From positions 234,133 to 298,132 of the forward strand of contig NZ_AAVU01000002.1 in assembly GCF_000169095.1 (NCBI RefSeq): DNA of 64,000 nt. The letters are read 5' to 3'. The translations under genes were made by a program, and so were the position numbers. Below the pieces are notes generated by a model that did not search any database, was not told the DNA's origin, and saw nothing but the letters and a program-made list of their open reading frames with translations. Source of the stretch: Lyngbya sp. PCC 8106 (lineage in GTDB: Bacteria; Cyanobacteriota; Cyanobacteriia; Cyanobacteriales; Microcoleaceae). Shown in pieces: positions 51,681 to 60,083 of the stretch (position 1 is the first letter of the stretch; each line of letters begins with the position of its first letter).

Positions 51681-53786
51681 TTATGCTGCGGGAACTAAAC
51701 CACTATGAACCAACAAAGGTTGAGTCATCGGTTCACGTCCTCGGAAAGACTTAAAGACTTCCATTGGATGTAAACTTCCACCCAAAGCCAAAACCGTTTC
51801 TCGGAAACGTTTACCCGTTTCAGCCATTGCTTTTTCATCTTCTAATCCCGCTTCTTCAAAGGCAGAAAAAGCATCCGCACTGAGAACTTCAGCCCATTTA
51901 TAGCTGTAATAACCTGCTGCATAACCTCCCGAGAAAATATGCCCAAATGCACATAAAAACGCATCTTCCGGTAATGGTTTTAACACTGTTGTATTTTGAG
52001 AAATCCGGTTTCTGACATCAATAACCGTTTCATTTCCCCCCGGTTGATAACGGTGGTGCAATTCCAAATCAACTAAACCAAAATGAAGCTGTCGTAACAT
52101 CACCGTACCACTCATATAGGTACGTGCAGCCAGCAACTTTTGATAATAATGTTCAGGTAAAGATTCTCCCGTCTGATAATGTTTAGCCATGCCAAACAAA
52201 GTCACCCGATCATAACACCAATTTTCCATAAATTGGCTAGGCAACTCCACCGCATCCCATTCAACATTATTAATACCTGCCGCACCCGGATAATCAACCG
52301 TTGTCAACATATGTTGTAAACCGTGACCAAATTCATGGAATAACGTTTCCACCTCACTAAAGGTCATTAAACTTGGTTTTCCGTCAACAGGTGGCGTTTG
52401 ATTACATTGCAAATAAGCCACAGGTAAACAAACTGTAGATTTACCATTTTCTGTGATTTTTGACCGAGTAATACACTCATCCATCCAAGCCCCACCCCGT
52501 TTTTCTGAGGGACGACTATAGGGGTCTAAATAAAAGTAAGCGATGGAATTTTCAGTTTCATCAATGACTTCAAAATAACGCACATCTTCATGCCAAACGG
52601 GGGCATGACCATCAGCCGAAATAATCGTCACTCCAAAAATTCGTTTGACCAAACCAAATAACCCTTCTAACACTTGAGGTAAGGGAAAATAAGGGCGTAG
52701 TTCTTCATCGGTAAACGCAAATTTTTCTTCCCGTTGACGTTCTGCCCAAAAACTCATATCCCACTGTTTCAAGTCTTTTGCTTCTGGGGCATTTGTAGAC
52801 GCAGCAAAGGCTTTCAGTTCTTCAAAATCTTTGAGTGCTGCTTCATAACTCACAACACGTAATTCTTCCGATAATGCCTCGACTGCTTCCACACTCGGCG
52901 CCATTTTAGTCGCTAAACTCAACTCAGCATAACTACTAAAACCCAGTAACTTAGACTTTTCTTGACGCAATTCTAAAATCCGATCAATTAACGGAAAATT
53001 ATTCAACTCGCCGTTTGAAGCCCGACTAACATAAGCCTTAAAAACCTGTTCTCGTAACGCTCGGCGTTTACTAAACTTTAGGAAAGGGCCGAAACTAGGA
53101 AAATCTAACGTAATTCGCCAGGGGCCTTTTTCGGCAGTCGCGGCTTCGATCCCTTCTGCACGGGCGGCTTGAGCGGCTAAACTCAATAAACTCGGCGGTA
53201 AACCTTCAATTTCTTCCGGTTCAGTTAAAGTCAAACTAAACGCTTTTGTGGCATCCAAAACATGATTAGAAAACTTAGTCGAAAGTTCCGCTAGCTCTAG
53301 TTCTATCGCATTATAACGATCTCGTTTTTCTCCTTCTAAACCCACACCAGACAGTTCAGCATCCCGAATTGCTGCCTCAACAATTCGCTTTTGGGCTGAA
53401 TCTAAATTCTCCCATTGTGAAGACTCATGCAGTGCTTTAAACGCTTTGTAAAGGGCTTGACTTTGATTCAGTTTATTAATAAACTCTACAACTTTTGGCT
53501 GAACTGTTTCATGGGCTTTTCGGAGTTCAGAACTATTTTTCACACCCATTAAATGGTTAACCACACCCCAACTCCAGGTCAACCGTTCCTCCAACCGTTG
53601 CAACGGTTCAACTAAATCTTCCCAAGTCGGTTGTACATTGGCTTCGAGGGTCGTGAGTTCGGCATCAAGTCCCTCGATCAGTTCCATCATCTCTGGAACC
53701 ACTGTCTCCGGCTTGATCATCTCAAAGGGAGGGAGTCCTTTTCCTCGTAATAAGGGTTTGTCTGTTTTTGTGGTGTTCGCGATCAT
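51681..53786 (-). CDS. prlC: Oligopeptidase A (M3 family metallopeptidase)
   Basis: A 701-residue cytoplasmic zinc peptidase that degrades peptides of up to about 20 residues, including cleaved signal peptides. The zinc motif is in EVETLFHEFGHGLQHML (HExxH) and the third ligand Glu in NNVEWDAVELPSQFMENW. Further family landmarks are SYAELSLATKMAPSVEAV and AYFYLDPYSRPSEKRGGAWM. Length and domain layout are standard. Divergent from the CyRepA1 gene by about 110 bases. Confidence 0.94.
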   Translation of the reverse strand: MIANTTKTDKPLLRGKGLPPFEMIKPETVVPEMMELIEGLDAELTTLEANVQPTWEDLVEPLQRLEERLTWSWGVVNHLMGVKNSSELRKAHETVQPKVVEFINKLNQSQALYKAFKALHESSQWENLDSAQKRIVEAAIRDAELSGVGLEGEKRDRYNAIELELAELSTKFSNHVLDATKAFSLTLTEPEEIEGLPPSLLSLAAQAARAEGIEAATAEKGPWRITLDFPSFGPFLKFSKRRALREQVFKAYVSRASNGELNNFPLIDRILELRQEKSKLLGFSSYAELSLATKMAPSVEAVEALSEELRVVSYEAALKDFEELKAFAASTNAPEAKDLKQWDMSFWAERQREEKFAFTDEELRPYFPLPQVLEGLFGLVKRIFGVTIISADGHAPVWHEDVRYFEVIDETENSIAYFYLDPYSRPSEKRGGAWMDECITRSKITENGKSTVCLPVAYLQCNQTPPVDGKPSLMTFSEVETLFHEFGHGLQHMLTTVDYPGAAGINNVEWDAVELPSQFMENWCYDRVTLFGMAKHYQTGESLPEHYYQKLLAARTYMSGTVMLRQLHFGLVDLELHHRYQPGGNETVIDVRNRISQNTTVLKPLPEDAFLCAFGHIFSGGYAAGYYSYKWAEVLSADAFSAFEEAGLEDEKAMAETGKRFRETVLALGGSLHPMEVFKSFRGREPMTQPLLVHSGLVPAA

Positions 53787-53897
53787 TCCTTTTTCCTGTA
53801 GGGGTCACTCAATTGTTATACCAAGTTCTAGGGGTTTAGTGCATTTTGTCGGGAACTCCAGAACAATTACAACTCCCCACTCCTTAGTATTTATAGC

Positions 53898-56800
53898 GTG
53901 ACTCAATCAAACTTGATAGCCAAAACACTAGATGTAGACTATGATTGTGAATCCCCGTCGAAATCTCTCACCCGCACCATGTCCGTGAATCATCTCATCG
54001 AGTGGAACGCAAGCTGCGTTGACGAACAACTGACTCAACTTAATGTTACTCCCTTAGAAGGCTATCGTCCCCTAGATTATCTACTCTATTCTGACACCTT
54101 ACCCCGACGCAATGATGGCCGAGTGAGCGATCGCATTCTCCACCGTTATCAACACCTCTACGAAGGCGGTTGGTGGTGTTCTGGGATTGATATTCTTACC
54201 GGAAAAGATGACCTCTGGGGCTGTTTTAAACCCGTACATCCGCGTATTATTGGCGATCATAACAAAATTATTAAATATGAACATCCGCCCCAAACTCCCA
54301 CCGGAATTTTTGCGTTGCGAGTCTCTCAACCGATATGGGAACAGATCGCCCAACGTTATCATTTAACTCTTTCTGAAAAAGATATTAAACCCGATCAAAG
54401 TGATCTGGGGTTTTGGGATTGGGTAATTGATCATCCCCAAATTCCCCTTTGTATTACCGAAGGCGCGAAAAAAGCTGGGGCGTTACTGACAGCCGGATAT
54501 GTCGCCATCGCCCTTCCCGGTATTCATGGCGGTTATCGAGTTCCCCGAGACGAGTGGGGAAAACGCATCGGAAAATCCCGGTTAATTCCACAGTTGCAAA
54601 AGTTAGCCACATCCACGCGAGACATTTATATTGTTTTTGATCAAGATAGTCAACCCAATACGATTAAAGCCGTTAATACTGCAATCAAACAAACGGGTTA
54701 TTTGCTAACTAAAAACGGGTGTTCGGTTCACATTGTAACTTGGAACTCTCACTTCGGAAAAGGAGTGGATGATTTAATTTTAAGCCATTCTTCAGAGGCT
54801 TTTGATCAGGCTTATGAAACCGCAATTTCCTTAGAAGCTTGGCAAGCATTATCATTGAATCGCCTGACGTTTTCGGCTAATATTCAAGTTAACCAACGGT
54901 ATTTATCCAATCTTGCTATTCCTCAAACCGCCAAACTCATTGGCATCAAATCCCCCAAAGGAACAGGTAAAACCCAATTCATCGAACAAATCGTTCAACA
55001 AGCAAAAAAGCAGGGTCAATCGGTCTTAGTCATTAGCCATCGGATTCGTTTAGTCGAAGCATTATGTCAGCGATTTGGGTTAAAATATATCCAAGAAAAA
55101 GATCCAAAATCCTCTCAAGAACAAATTTCGGGTTATGGTCTTTGTATTGACTCTCTCCATCCCGATTCTCGTGCGAATTTCAACGCCGAAAATTGGTCAG
55201 ATAGTGTTGTCATTATCGATGAAGTTGAACAAGTATTATGGCATGGGTTAAACTCAGATACTTGTCGTCATCAACGAGTTGCGATTCTCAAATCTCTCAA
55301 ATCTCTGATGCAAAATGTCATTGGAGGACAGGGAAAGGTTGTCGTTGCGGATGCAGATTTAAGTGATATTTCCATTGATTACCTTCTTGCTTTAGCGGGA
55401 GTCCCTCAAACCCCTTTTATTATTCACAATGAATGGAAACCGCAAACAGAAGAAGCGTGGTCAGTTTCTAGTTATCGTGGAAATACACCTAAACAACTGG
55501 TTAAAGATTTAGAACAACATATTGCTGAAGGCGGTAAACCCTTTGTTTGTTTATCCGCGCAAAAATTAGCTAGTCAGTGGGGAACTTGTACCCTAGAAAC
55601 CTATTTAAAAACCCAATTTCCCAACCTAAAAATCCTGCGAATAGATTCAGAATCTCTCTCCGATCCTAGCCATCCGGCTTATGGTTGTATTAATCAACTC
55701 AATTCGACCCTAAAAAACTACGATATTGTCTTAGCTTCGCCCTGTATTGAAACCGGAGTCAGTATCGATATTCAAGGACATTTTACCTCAGTTTGGGGAA
55801 TTGCTCAAGGCATCCAGGGAGAAAATTCGGTACGTCAAGCTTTGGGACGAATTCGTGAAAACTTACCTCGTTATTTGTGGGTAGCGACTCATGGGTTTAA
55901 TCAAGTTGGAAATGGTTCCGTCTCGATGGCAAGTTTACTCAGTTGTAATCATCGTTTAACTCGGTTAAATATTCGCCTCCTGCAACAATCTGATTTTGCA
56001 GGTTTAGATGACTTGGAAATGGGATTTCAAGCCGAATCGTTACTCTGTTGGGCGAAAATGGCAGTGCGGTTTAATGCGTCAATGAGTCGGTATCGAGAGT
56101 CAATTCTCACCGCATTAAAATCAGAAGGTCATCAAATTTTAGACGTTCCGCTTGAAAAGAGTCCTTCCCGAACCCATTCTACCTCGAATAGCAAACAAAG
56201 TCAAAACAAGAAAAACTCATTGCGTCCGAGTTTATCAGAAATGATTTCAGCAGTCCGTGATCAAAACTATCAAGCCGAATGTCAAGCGATTTCTCAAGCA
56301 ACAACAATTAGCGATCGCCAATATCAAGCCCTACAAAAAAAGCTGCTAAAAACCACAGCCGAACGACGTTCACAGCGGAAATATGAGTTAACCTTAAAAT
56401 ATGGAATTCCGATCACCAGCGATTTAATTGAAAAAGATGATCGAGGATGGTATGATCAACTTAGAATTCAATACTTTCTAACTCTTGGTCGTCCTTATTT
56501 AAGTCATAGAGATGCAGCGATCGCTCATCGATTAATTGAACAAGGTCAAGGGAATATATTTGTTCCTGATTTTAACCGTTCCCAACTGGGGGCGATGATT
56601 GGAATGATGGAATTACTCGGAATTCCTGCTTTAATTCAAAATCCCCAACGAGAATTAAAAAATACCGACACAGATTTACAAAAAGTTACAGAAATTGCAT
56701 TACGAGATCGGTTAGCGATTAAATCAATTGTGGGGATTGGATTAGCAAAAAATTCAAGTCCAATCGTTGTGATTAGACGATTTCTAGAGAAAATAGGATA

Positions 56801-57023
56801 TAGCCTAGAATGTTTGCGATTAGAACGCCATGATAAAAAACGAATTCGGGTTTATCGCATCGTTGAACCCGATGATGGACGCTTAGAAGTCTTTCAGAAA
56901 TGGTTAGCGTTTGAAAAACAATCACCGGGACAGTTACCCCCACAAACCGAAAAATCCTTAAATGCGATCGCCGCAATTGACTCACTCAAACCAGAATTTA
57001 CCCAACTCTGTTTTCAGTTTTAA
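53898..57023 (+). CDS. CyRepA1-family plasmid-type replication protein
   Basis: A 1,041-residue multidomain protein. The N-terminal half has a DUF3854 TOPRIM-like domain (about 125-310; PLCITEGAKKAGALLTAGYV, DIYIVFDQDSQPNT), followed by a helicase core with Walker A in SPKGTGKTQFIEQ and Walker B in VVIIDEVEQVLW, then the SF-type motifs DIVLASPCIETGVSID and QALGRIR. This arrangement is that of cyanobacterial replication initiators. It lies here among chromosomal housekeeping genes with no partition, relaxase or origin repeat nearby, so it is an integrated or co-opted copy. GTG 53898 or the in-frame ATG 53979 could be the start; the shorter still covers all domains. Confidence 0.85.
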   Translation: MTQSNLIAKTLDVDYDCESPSKSLTRTMSVNHLIEWNASCVDEQLTQLNVTPLEGYRPLDYLLYSDTLPRRNDGRVSDRILHRYQHLYEGGWWCSGIDILTGKDDLWGCFKPVHPRIIGDHNKIIKYEHPPQTPTGIFALRVSQPIWEQIAQRYHLTLSEKDIKPDQSDLGFWDWVIDHPQIPLCITEGAKKAGALLTAGYVAIALPGIHGGYRVPRDEWGKRIGKSRLIPQLQKLATSTRDIYIVFDQDSQPNTIKAVNTAIKQTGYLLTKNGCSVHIVTWNSHFGKGVDDLILSHSSEAFDQAYETAISLEAWQALSLNRLTFSANIQVNQRYLSNLAIPQTAKLIGIKSPKGTGKTQFIEQIVQQAKKQGQSVLVISHRIRLVEALCQRFGLKYIQEKDPKSSQEQISGYGLCIDSLHPDSRANFNAENWSDSVVIIDEVEQVLWHGLNSDTCRHQRVAILKSLKSLMQNVIGGQGKVVVADADLSDISIDYLLALAGVPQTPFIIHNEWKPQTEEAWSVSSYRGNTPKQLVKDLEQHIAEGGKPFVCLSAQKLASQWGTCTLETYLKTQFPNLKILRIDSESLSDPSHPAYGCINQLNSTLKNYDIVLASPCIETGVSIDIQGHFTSVWGIAQGIQGENSVRQALGRIRENLPRYLWVATHGFNQVGNGSVSMASLLSCNHRLTRLNIRLLQQSDFAGLDDLEMGFQAESLLCWAKMAVRFNASMSRYRESILTALKSEGHQILDVPLEKSPSRTHSTSNSKQSQNKKNSLRPSLSEMISAVRDQNYQAECQAISQATTISDRQYQALQKKLLKTTAERRSQRKYELTLKYGIPITSDLIEKDDRGWYDQLRIQYFLTLGRPYLSHRDAAIAHRLIEQGQGNIFVPDFNRSQLGAMIGMMELLGIPALIQNPQRELKNTDTDLQKVTEIALRDRLAIKSIVGIGLAKNSSPIVVIRRFLEKIGYSLECLRLERHDKKRIRVYRIVEPDDGRLEVFQKWLAFEKQSPGQLPPQTEKSLNAIAAIDSLKPEFTQLCFQF

Positions 57024-57494
57024 AACAATATTCACACCAAAGGAATCACCTACAGAGTAGTATAAAAAGCGGTTTTAAGGAGAAGTTGTCAATCAAGGAA
57101 TCACTCATAAATTCCATGATATCGAAAACTTGACTAATCAGATCGCTGACAGAATAAAGCTTTAAAATCACCCAAAATTTGTAAAGCCTCTGTAAAACTT
57201 CAGTAAAACCACTGACAACTCAAAAATAAAATGCAATGATGATAAATAGCAATACCGAAGACCTCCAAGAGAAGGGAGCGGCTCTCGATAAGTTGCTGAA
57301 TGGATTGATTATTAGACAGCCTATGGGTGTTTACCTTAAGAGTTAAAGTTTCAGAAATATTCTGAATAAAAACTCTAACTTCTCTCTTAATAAGGATCAT
57401 CTAAGTTTCCTGTGGTCAATTCTCCTGTGTTCAATGTTTTCTGTGTGTGTGATTTGTTTAAAGCTTGAGTTTTCTGTGGTCAATTGAAAATAAA
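57024..57494 (+). other. Gene-free stretch that may encode a small RNA
   Basis: No protein gene is visible. Near its right end CTGTGGTCAATT occurs at about 57412 and again at about 57474, with CTGTGTTCAATG between. The stretch ends at a strong intrinsic terminator more than 470 bases behind the CyRepA1 stop, which suggests an independent short transcript or a long 3' UTR. Confidence 0.35.
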
Positions 57495-57525
57495 AGTCTC
57501 AGCTTCGGTTGAGGCTATTTTTTTT
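57495..57525 (+). terminator. Intrinsic terminator
   Basis: AGTCTCAGC, loop TTCG, GTTGAGGCT (nine pairs, two or three of them G-T) followed by A and eight T. A textbook factor-independent terminator on the plus strand. Confidence 0.85.
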
Positions 57526-57654
57526 GATCACATTGTCGGGGGGTGACAACAGCCAACATTAAAAGATTTGATCAGATTTGTCATTTTCTTGTCATAATTG
57601 GTCGTTACTCTACAAATAGACCAAAAATTTAATCAATCAATCTCAAGATATCCT

Positions 57655-57864
57655 ATGTCTACAACCTCCTTAGAAAGACCCTTAACCCCTAGCCGTATTG
57701 AAATTTTCATTGAAGACATGACAACAAAAGTAGCGAGTCCTGTCCAATTCAAATCCCATCCAATTCATGCAATGAATGACAACAATCAAGATTATGACTA
57801 TGACGTGGATCAAAGTTTGGGTCTCCGTCGCCGTCGCGGTCAATATCAACCGAGTTTTCGCTAA
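57655..57864 (+). CDS. 69-residue arginine-rich peptide, possible modified-peptide precursor
   Basis: Starts at ATG 57655 (MSTTSLERPLTPSRIEIF); a longer TTG-started frame from 57598 lacks support. The N-terminal two thirds are leader-like (IFIEDMTTKVASPVQ). The C-terminal third is strikingly patterned: NQDYDYDVDQSLGL, then RRRRGQYQPSFR. There is no signal peptide or membrane helix. The gene lies directly behind the intrinsic terminator, 107 bases ahead of a JmjC/cupin oxygenase gene in the same direction. Enzymes of that fold hydroxylate Arg or His side chains, so a modified-peptide (RiPP-like) role is an attractive inference. I do not recognise the family. Confidence 0.6.
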   Translation: MSTTSLERPLTPSRIEIFIEDMTTKVASPVQFKSHPIHAMNDNNQDYDYDVDQSLGLRRRRGQYQPSFR

Positions 57865-57970
57865 ACTATGCAAAATTAATCAAATATCAGATTAAAAAGC
57901 ATTGACTATGAAACTTCAATTCAAACTTGCAACTGCTTTTAGCCTCCTATTATAGTTCTAGGTAGCCCTC

Positions 57971-59131
57971 ATGCAAACCTTTGCAGATCTTTTAGCTCCT
58001 CATTCTGGGGAGTTATTTCTACAAAAAAATTGGCTAAAACAAGCCCTTATTATCAGCGGCTATTCTCCCCACAAATTCAGTCATCTATTTTCCTGGCAAG
58101 ATTTCAATACTTTACTCAACTTTCATCATCTAACTTATCCTGAAATTCGACTCGCAAAAAGCGGTCAAACGTTACCAGAAAATGCTTACGATAACCTGAT
58201 TAAAAGTTGTCAAGACGGAGCAACTGTCATTATAGATAGTCTACAGACTCGACTCCCTGTTATCGCTGAATTTACAGCTAACTTACGCAACGAACTCGGA
58301 CATCGCACTCAGATCAACGCTTATTGTTCTTTCCCTGGATCTCAAGGTTTTGCTTGTCATTATGACTCCCACGAAGTCTTTATTCTACAAATTTCGGGTG
58401 ATAAACACTGGCGAGTTTTTTCCCCAACCTTTGAATTTCCCCTCTCTAAACATCGTTCAAATTTACTCGATCCCCCAACCACTGATCCCTATATTAATCA
58501 AGTCTTAAAACCCGGAGATTTATTATATATTCCGCGTGGACATTGGCATTATGCTGTTGCGGTTGATCAACCTTCTCTCCATTTAACATTAGGAGTAGAC
58601 TGTCAAACCGGAATCGATTTTGTCGAATGGTTAACAGAAGAACTACAAGAAAATCCTCTTTGGCGTCAAAGTTTACCTCTGTTAAATTCAACTCATCGTC
58701 AAGCTTGTTCTCAACACCTGCGTGATTTAATTCAAAAATGGATTGGACAGTTAGAAACTGATGAATTCATTGATCGTTATCTCGATGAACAATTCATCCA
58801 GGGACAACCCTCAACCCAATTTGGTTTTCCTGCACAAGTGGGGTTTTCTCTGTTTCCTGAAGACAAAAAAACTCAATTTTATCGCCCTCCAAAACCTGTA
58901 AAAATTACAAATTTACCTGAAGATCACATCGAAATTTGTACAGCTAATAAACGTATTACCCTGAAAGGAATCAGTCGAGAAGTGATTGAACGTTTATTTC
59001 AACAAACAAGATTTTCTGGTATCGATCTTTGTAATTGGCTACCAGAATTTGACTGGGAAGCGGATATTTGCGCGATGATGACCCAATTAATTTTATCTGG
59101 TATTATTCTCGTCGAACCCCCTCAATTGTAA
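57971..59131 (+). CDS. JmjC/cupin-4 oxygenase, ROX-like
   Basis: A 386-residue Fe(II)/2-oxoglutarate oxygenase of the ribosomal-oxygenase type (cupin_4). The metal triad is visible: His and Asp in GFACHYDSHEVFILQISGDK and the distal His in DLLYIPRGHWHYAVAV. The Lys/Trp of KHWRVF and the CHYDSHEVF motif are typical of YcfD/NO66-type enzymes, which hydroxylate Arg or His of ribosomal proteins. The C-terminal winged-helix-like domain (about 310-386; KRITLKGISREVIERLFQQ) is also present. It follows the 69-residue peptide gene. Its target could be a ribosomal protein or that peptide. A 15-codon frame (MKLQFKLATAFSLLL) lies between the two. Confidence 0.85.
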   Translation: MQTFADLLAPHSGELFLQKNWLKQALIISGYSPHKFSHLFSWQDFNTLLNFHHLTYPEIRLAKSGQTLPENAYDNLIKSCQDGATVIIDSLQTRLPVIAEFTANLRNELGHRTQINAYCSFPGSQGFACHYDSHEVFILQISGDKHWRVFSPTFEFPLSKHRSNLLDPPTTDPYINQVLKPGDLLYIPRGHWHYAVAVDQPSLHLTLGVDCQTGIDFVEWLTEELQENPLWRQSLPLLNSTHRQACSQHLRDLIQKWIGQLETDEFIDRYLDEQFIQGQPSTQFGFPAQVGFSLFPEDKKTQFYRPPKPVKITNLPEDHIEICTANKRITLKGISREVIERLFQQTRFSGIDLCNWLPEFDWEADICAMMTQLILSGIILVEPPQL

Positions 59132-59153
59132 ACAGAGATTTAGGATCAAATCA

Positions 59154-59993
59154 TTAAGATTGAGGGGGAACTGTTAAAGGTGGATAACACAAGTCAATTT
59201 CCTGCACTAACCACCCGCCAAAACTGTTAAGAAATTCGCTAATTTGTACCGGATCATCAATGGGGTTAATCGCCCAAGTTAGTGCTTGATACATTTGAGA
59301 TTGCTTTTCAGGAAAATAACGGGAAAATAGTTGATAACAAGGATATAAATCACGAGTATAACATTGAGCCGTTTCCATGACAATTTCAAACCCAGAACGA
59401 ACAATACGCTTCATCATCCATTGACATATTTTGTGAACAGTTGCAGATTCCGTTTGATCTAACTGCTGTAAATCGATCATAACCCGTTGTAAATCTTCTT
59501 CTAAATTAAACCCATGACTAACCGCATTAATATCCGGTTTATACGAGGGAAACTGTAAGCTAATATCTTCACCCCAAACACAAGCCGCTTGAGTTTTTAG
59601 CAGCATTCTGAGATGATTATAAGCTTCTAAATTAAAATTCAATAAACCCTCCGCTTCTAACGCCTTTAATTCCACGCCAGTACAAAACGGATATTCAAGT
59701 TTTAACTGTTTTTTAACCGAATCAAACCAAGAGTCATCGAGTTGTGATTTTTTAGTATTCACCACAGCAAAACTATCTAAATCAGATACCTCATAAATTG
59801 CTTTTCCGACGGCGACAGAACCCCGAATATAAATACTATGAATCGCCTCATTCCAATACGTTTTATACGCTAAAATCACCCGATCAACTAATAACCGCCA
59901 TTCAGCAGGAATTTTATCGATACTGGCTTCACGGATAATAAACCCCGCCTCATCAACAGTTAACATTTGACCAATTTCTAAAATTTCTCCCAT
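59154..59993 (-). CDS. Nucleotidyltransferase-fold protein
   Basis: A 279-residue protein with the polymerase-beta-type signature RGSVAVGKAIYEVSDLDSFAVV (written here as SVAVGKAIYEVSDLDSF), giving G-S-x10-D-x-D, so the metal-binding carboxylates are present. Such proteins transfer nucleotides to antibiotics, proteins or RNA. The rest is helical with no family I can name. It ends 22 bases from the oxygenase stop, convergent. Possible relation to the peptide locus is speculative. Confidence 0.7.
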   Translation of the reverse strand: MGEILEIGQMLTVDEAGFIIREASIDKIPAEWRLLVDRVILAYKTYWNEAIHSIYIRGSVAVGKAIYEVSDLDSFAVVNTKKSQLDDSWFDSVKKQLKLEYPFCTGVELKALEAEGLLNFNLEAYNHLRMLLKTQAACVWGEDISLQFPSYKPDINAVSHGFNLEEDLQRVMIDLQQLDQTESATVHKICQWMMKRIVRSGFEIVMETAQCYTRDLYPCYQLFSRYFPEKQSQMYQALTWAINPIDDPVQISEFLNSFGGWLVQEIDLCYPPLTVPPQS

Positions 59994-60083
59994 TTAACTA
60001 ATCGCTAAATCAACAAAAAAATGACCGTATCTCCCAGAAAAAAGAGGATAGGGAGATACATTAAAGGTGAAAATATAGTCAGC

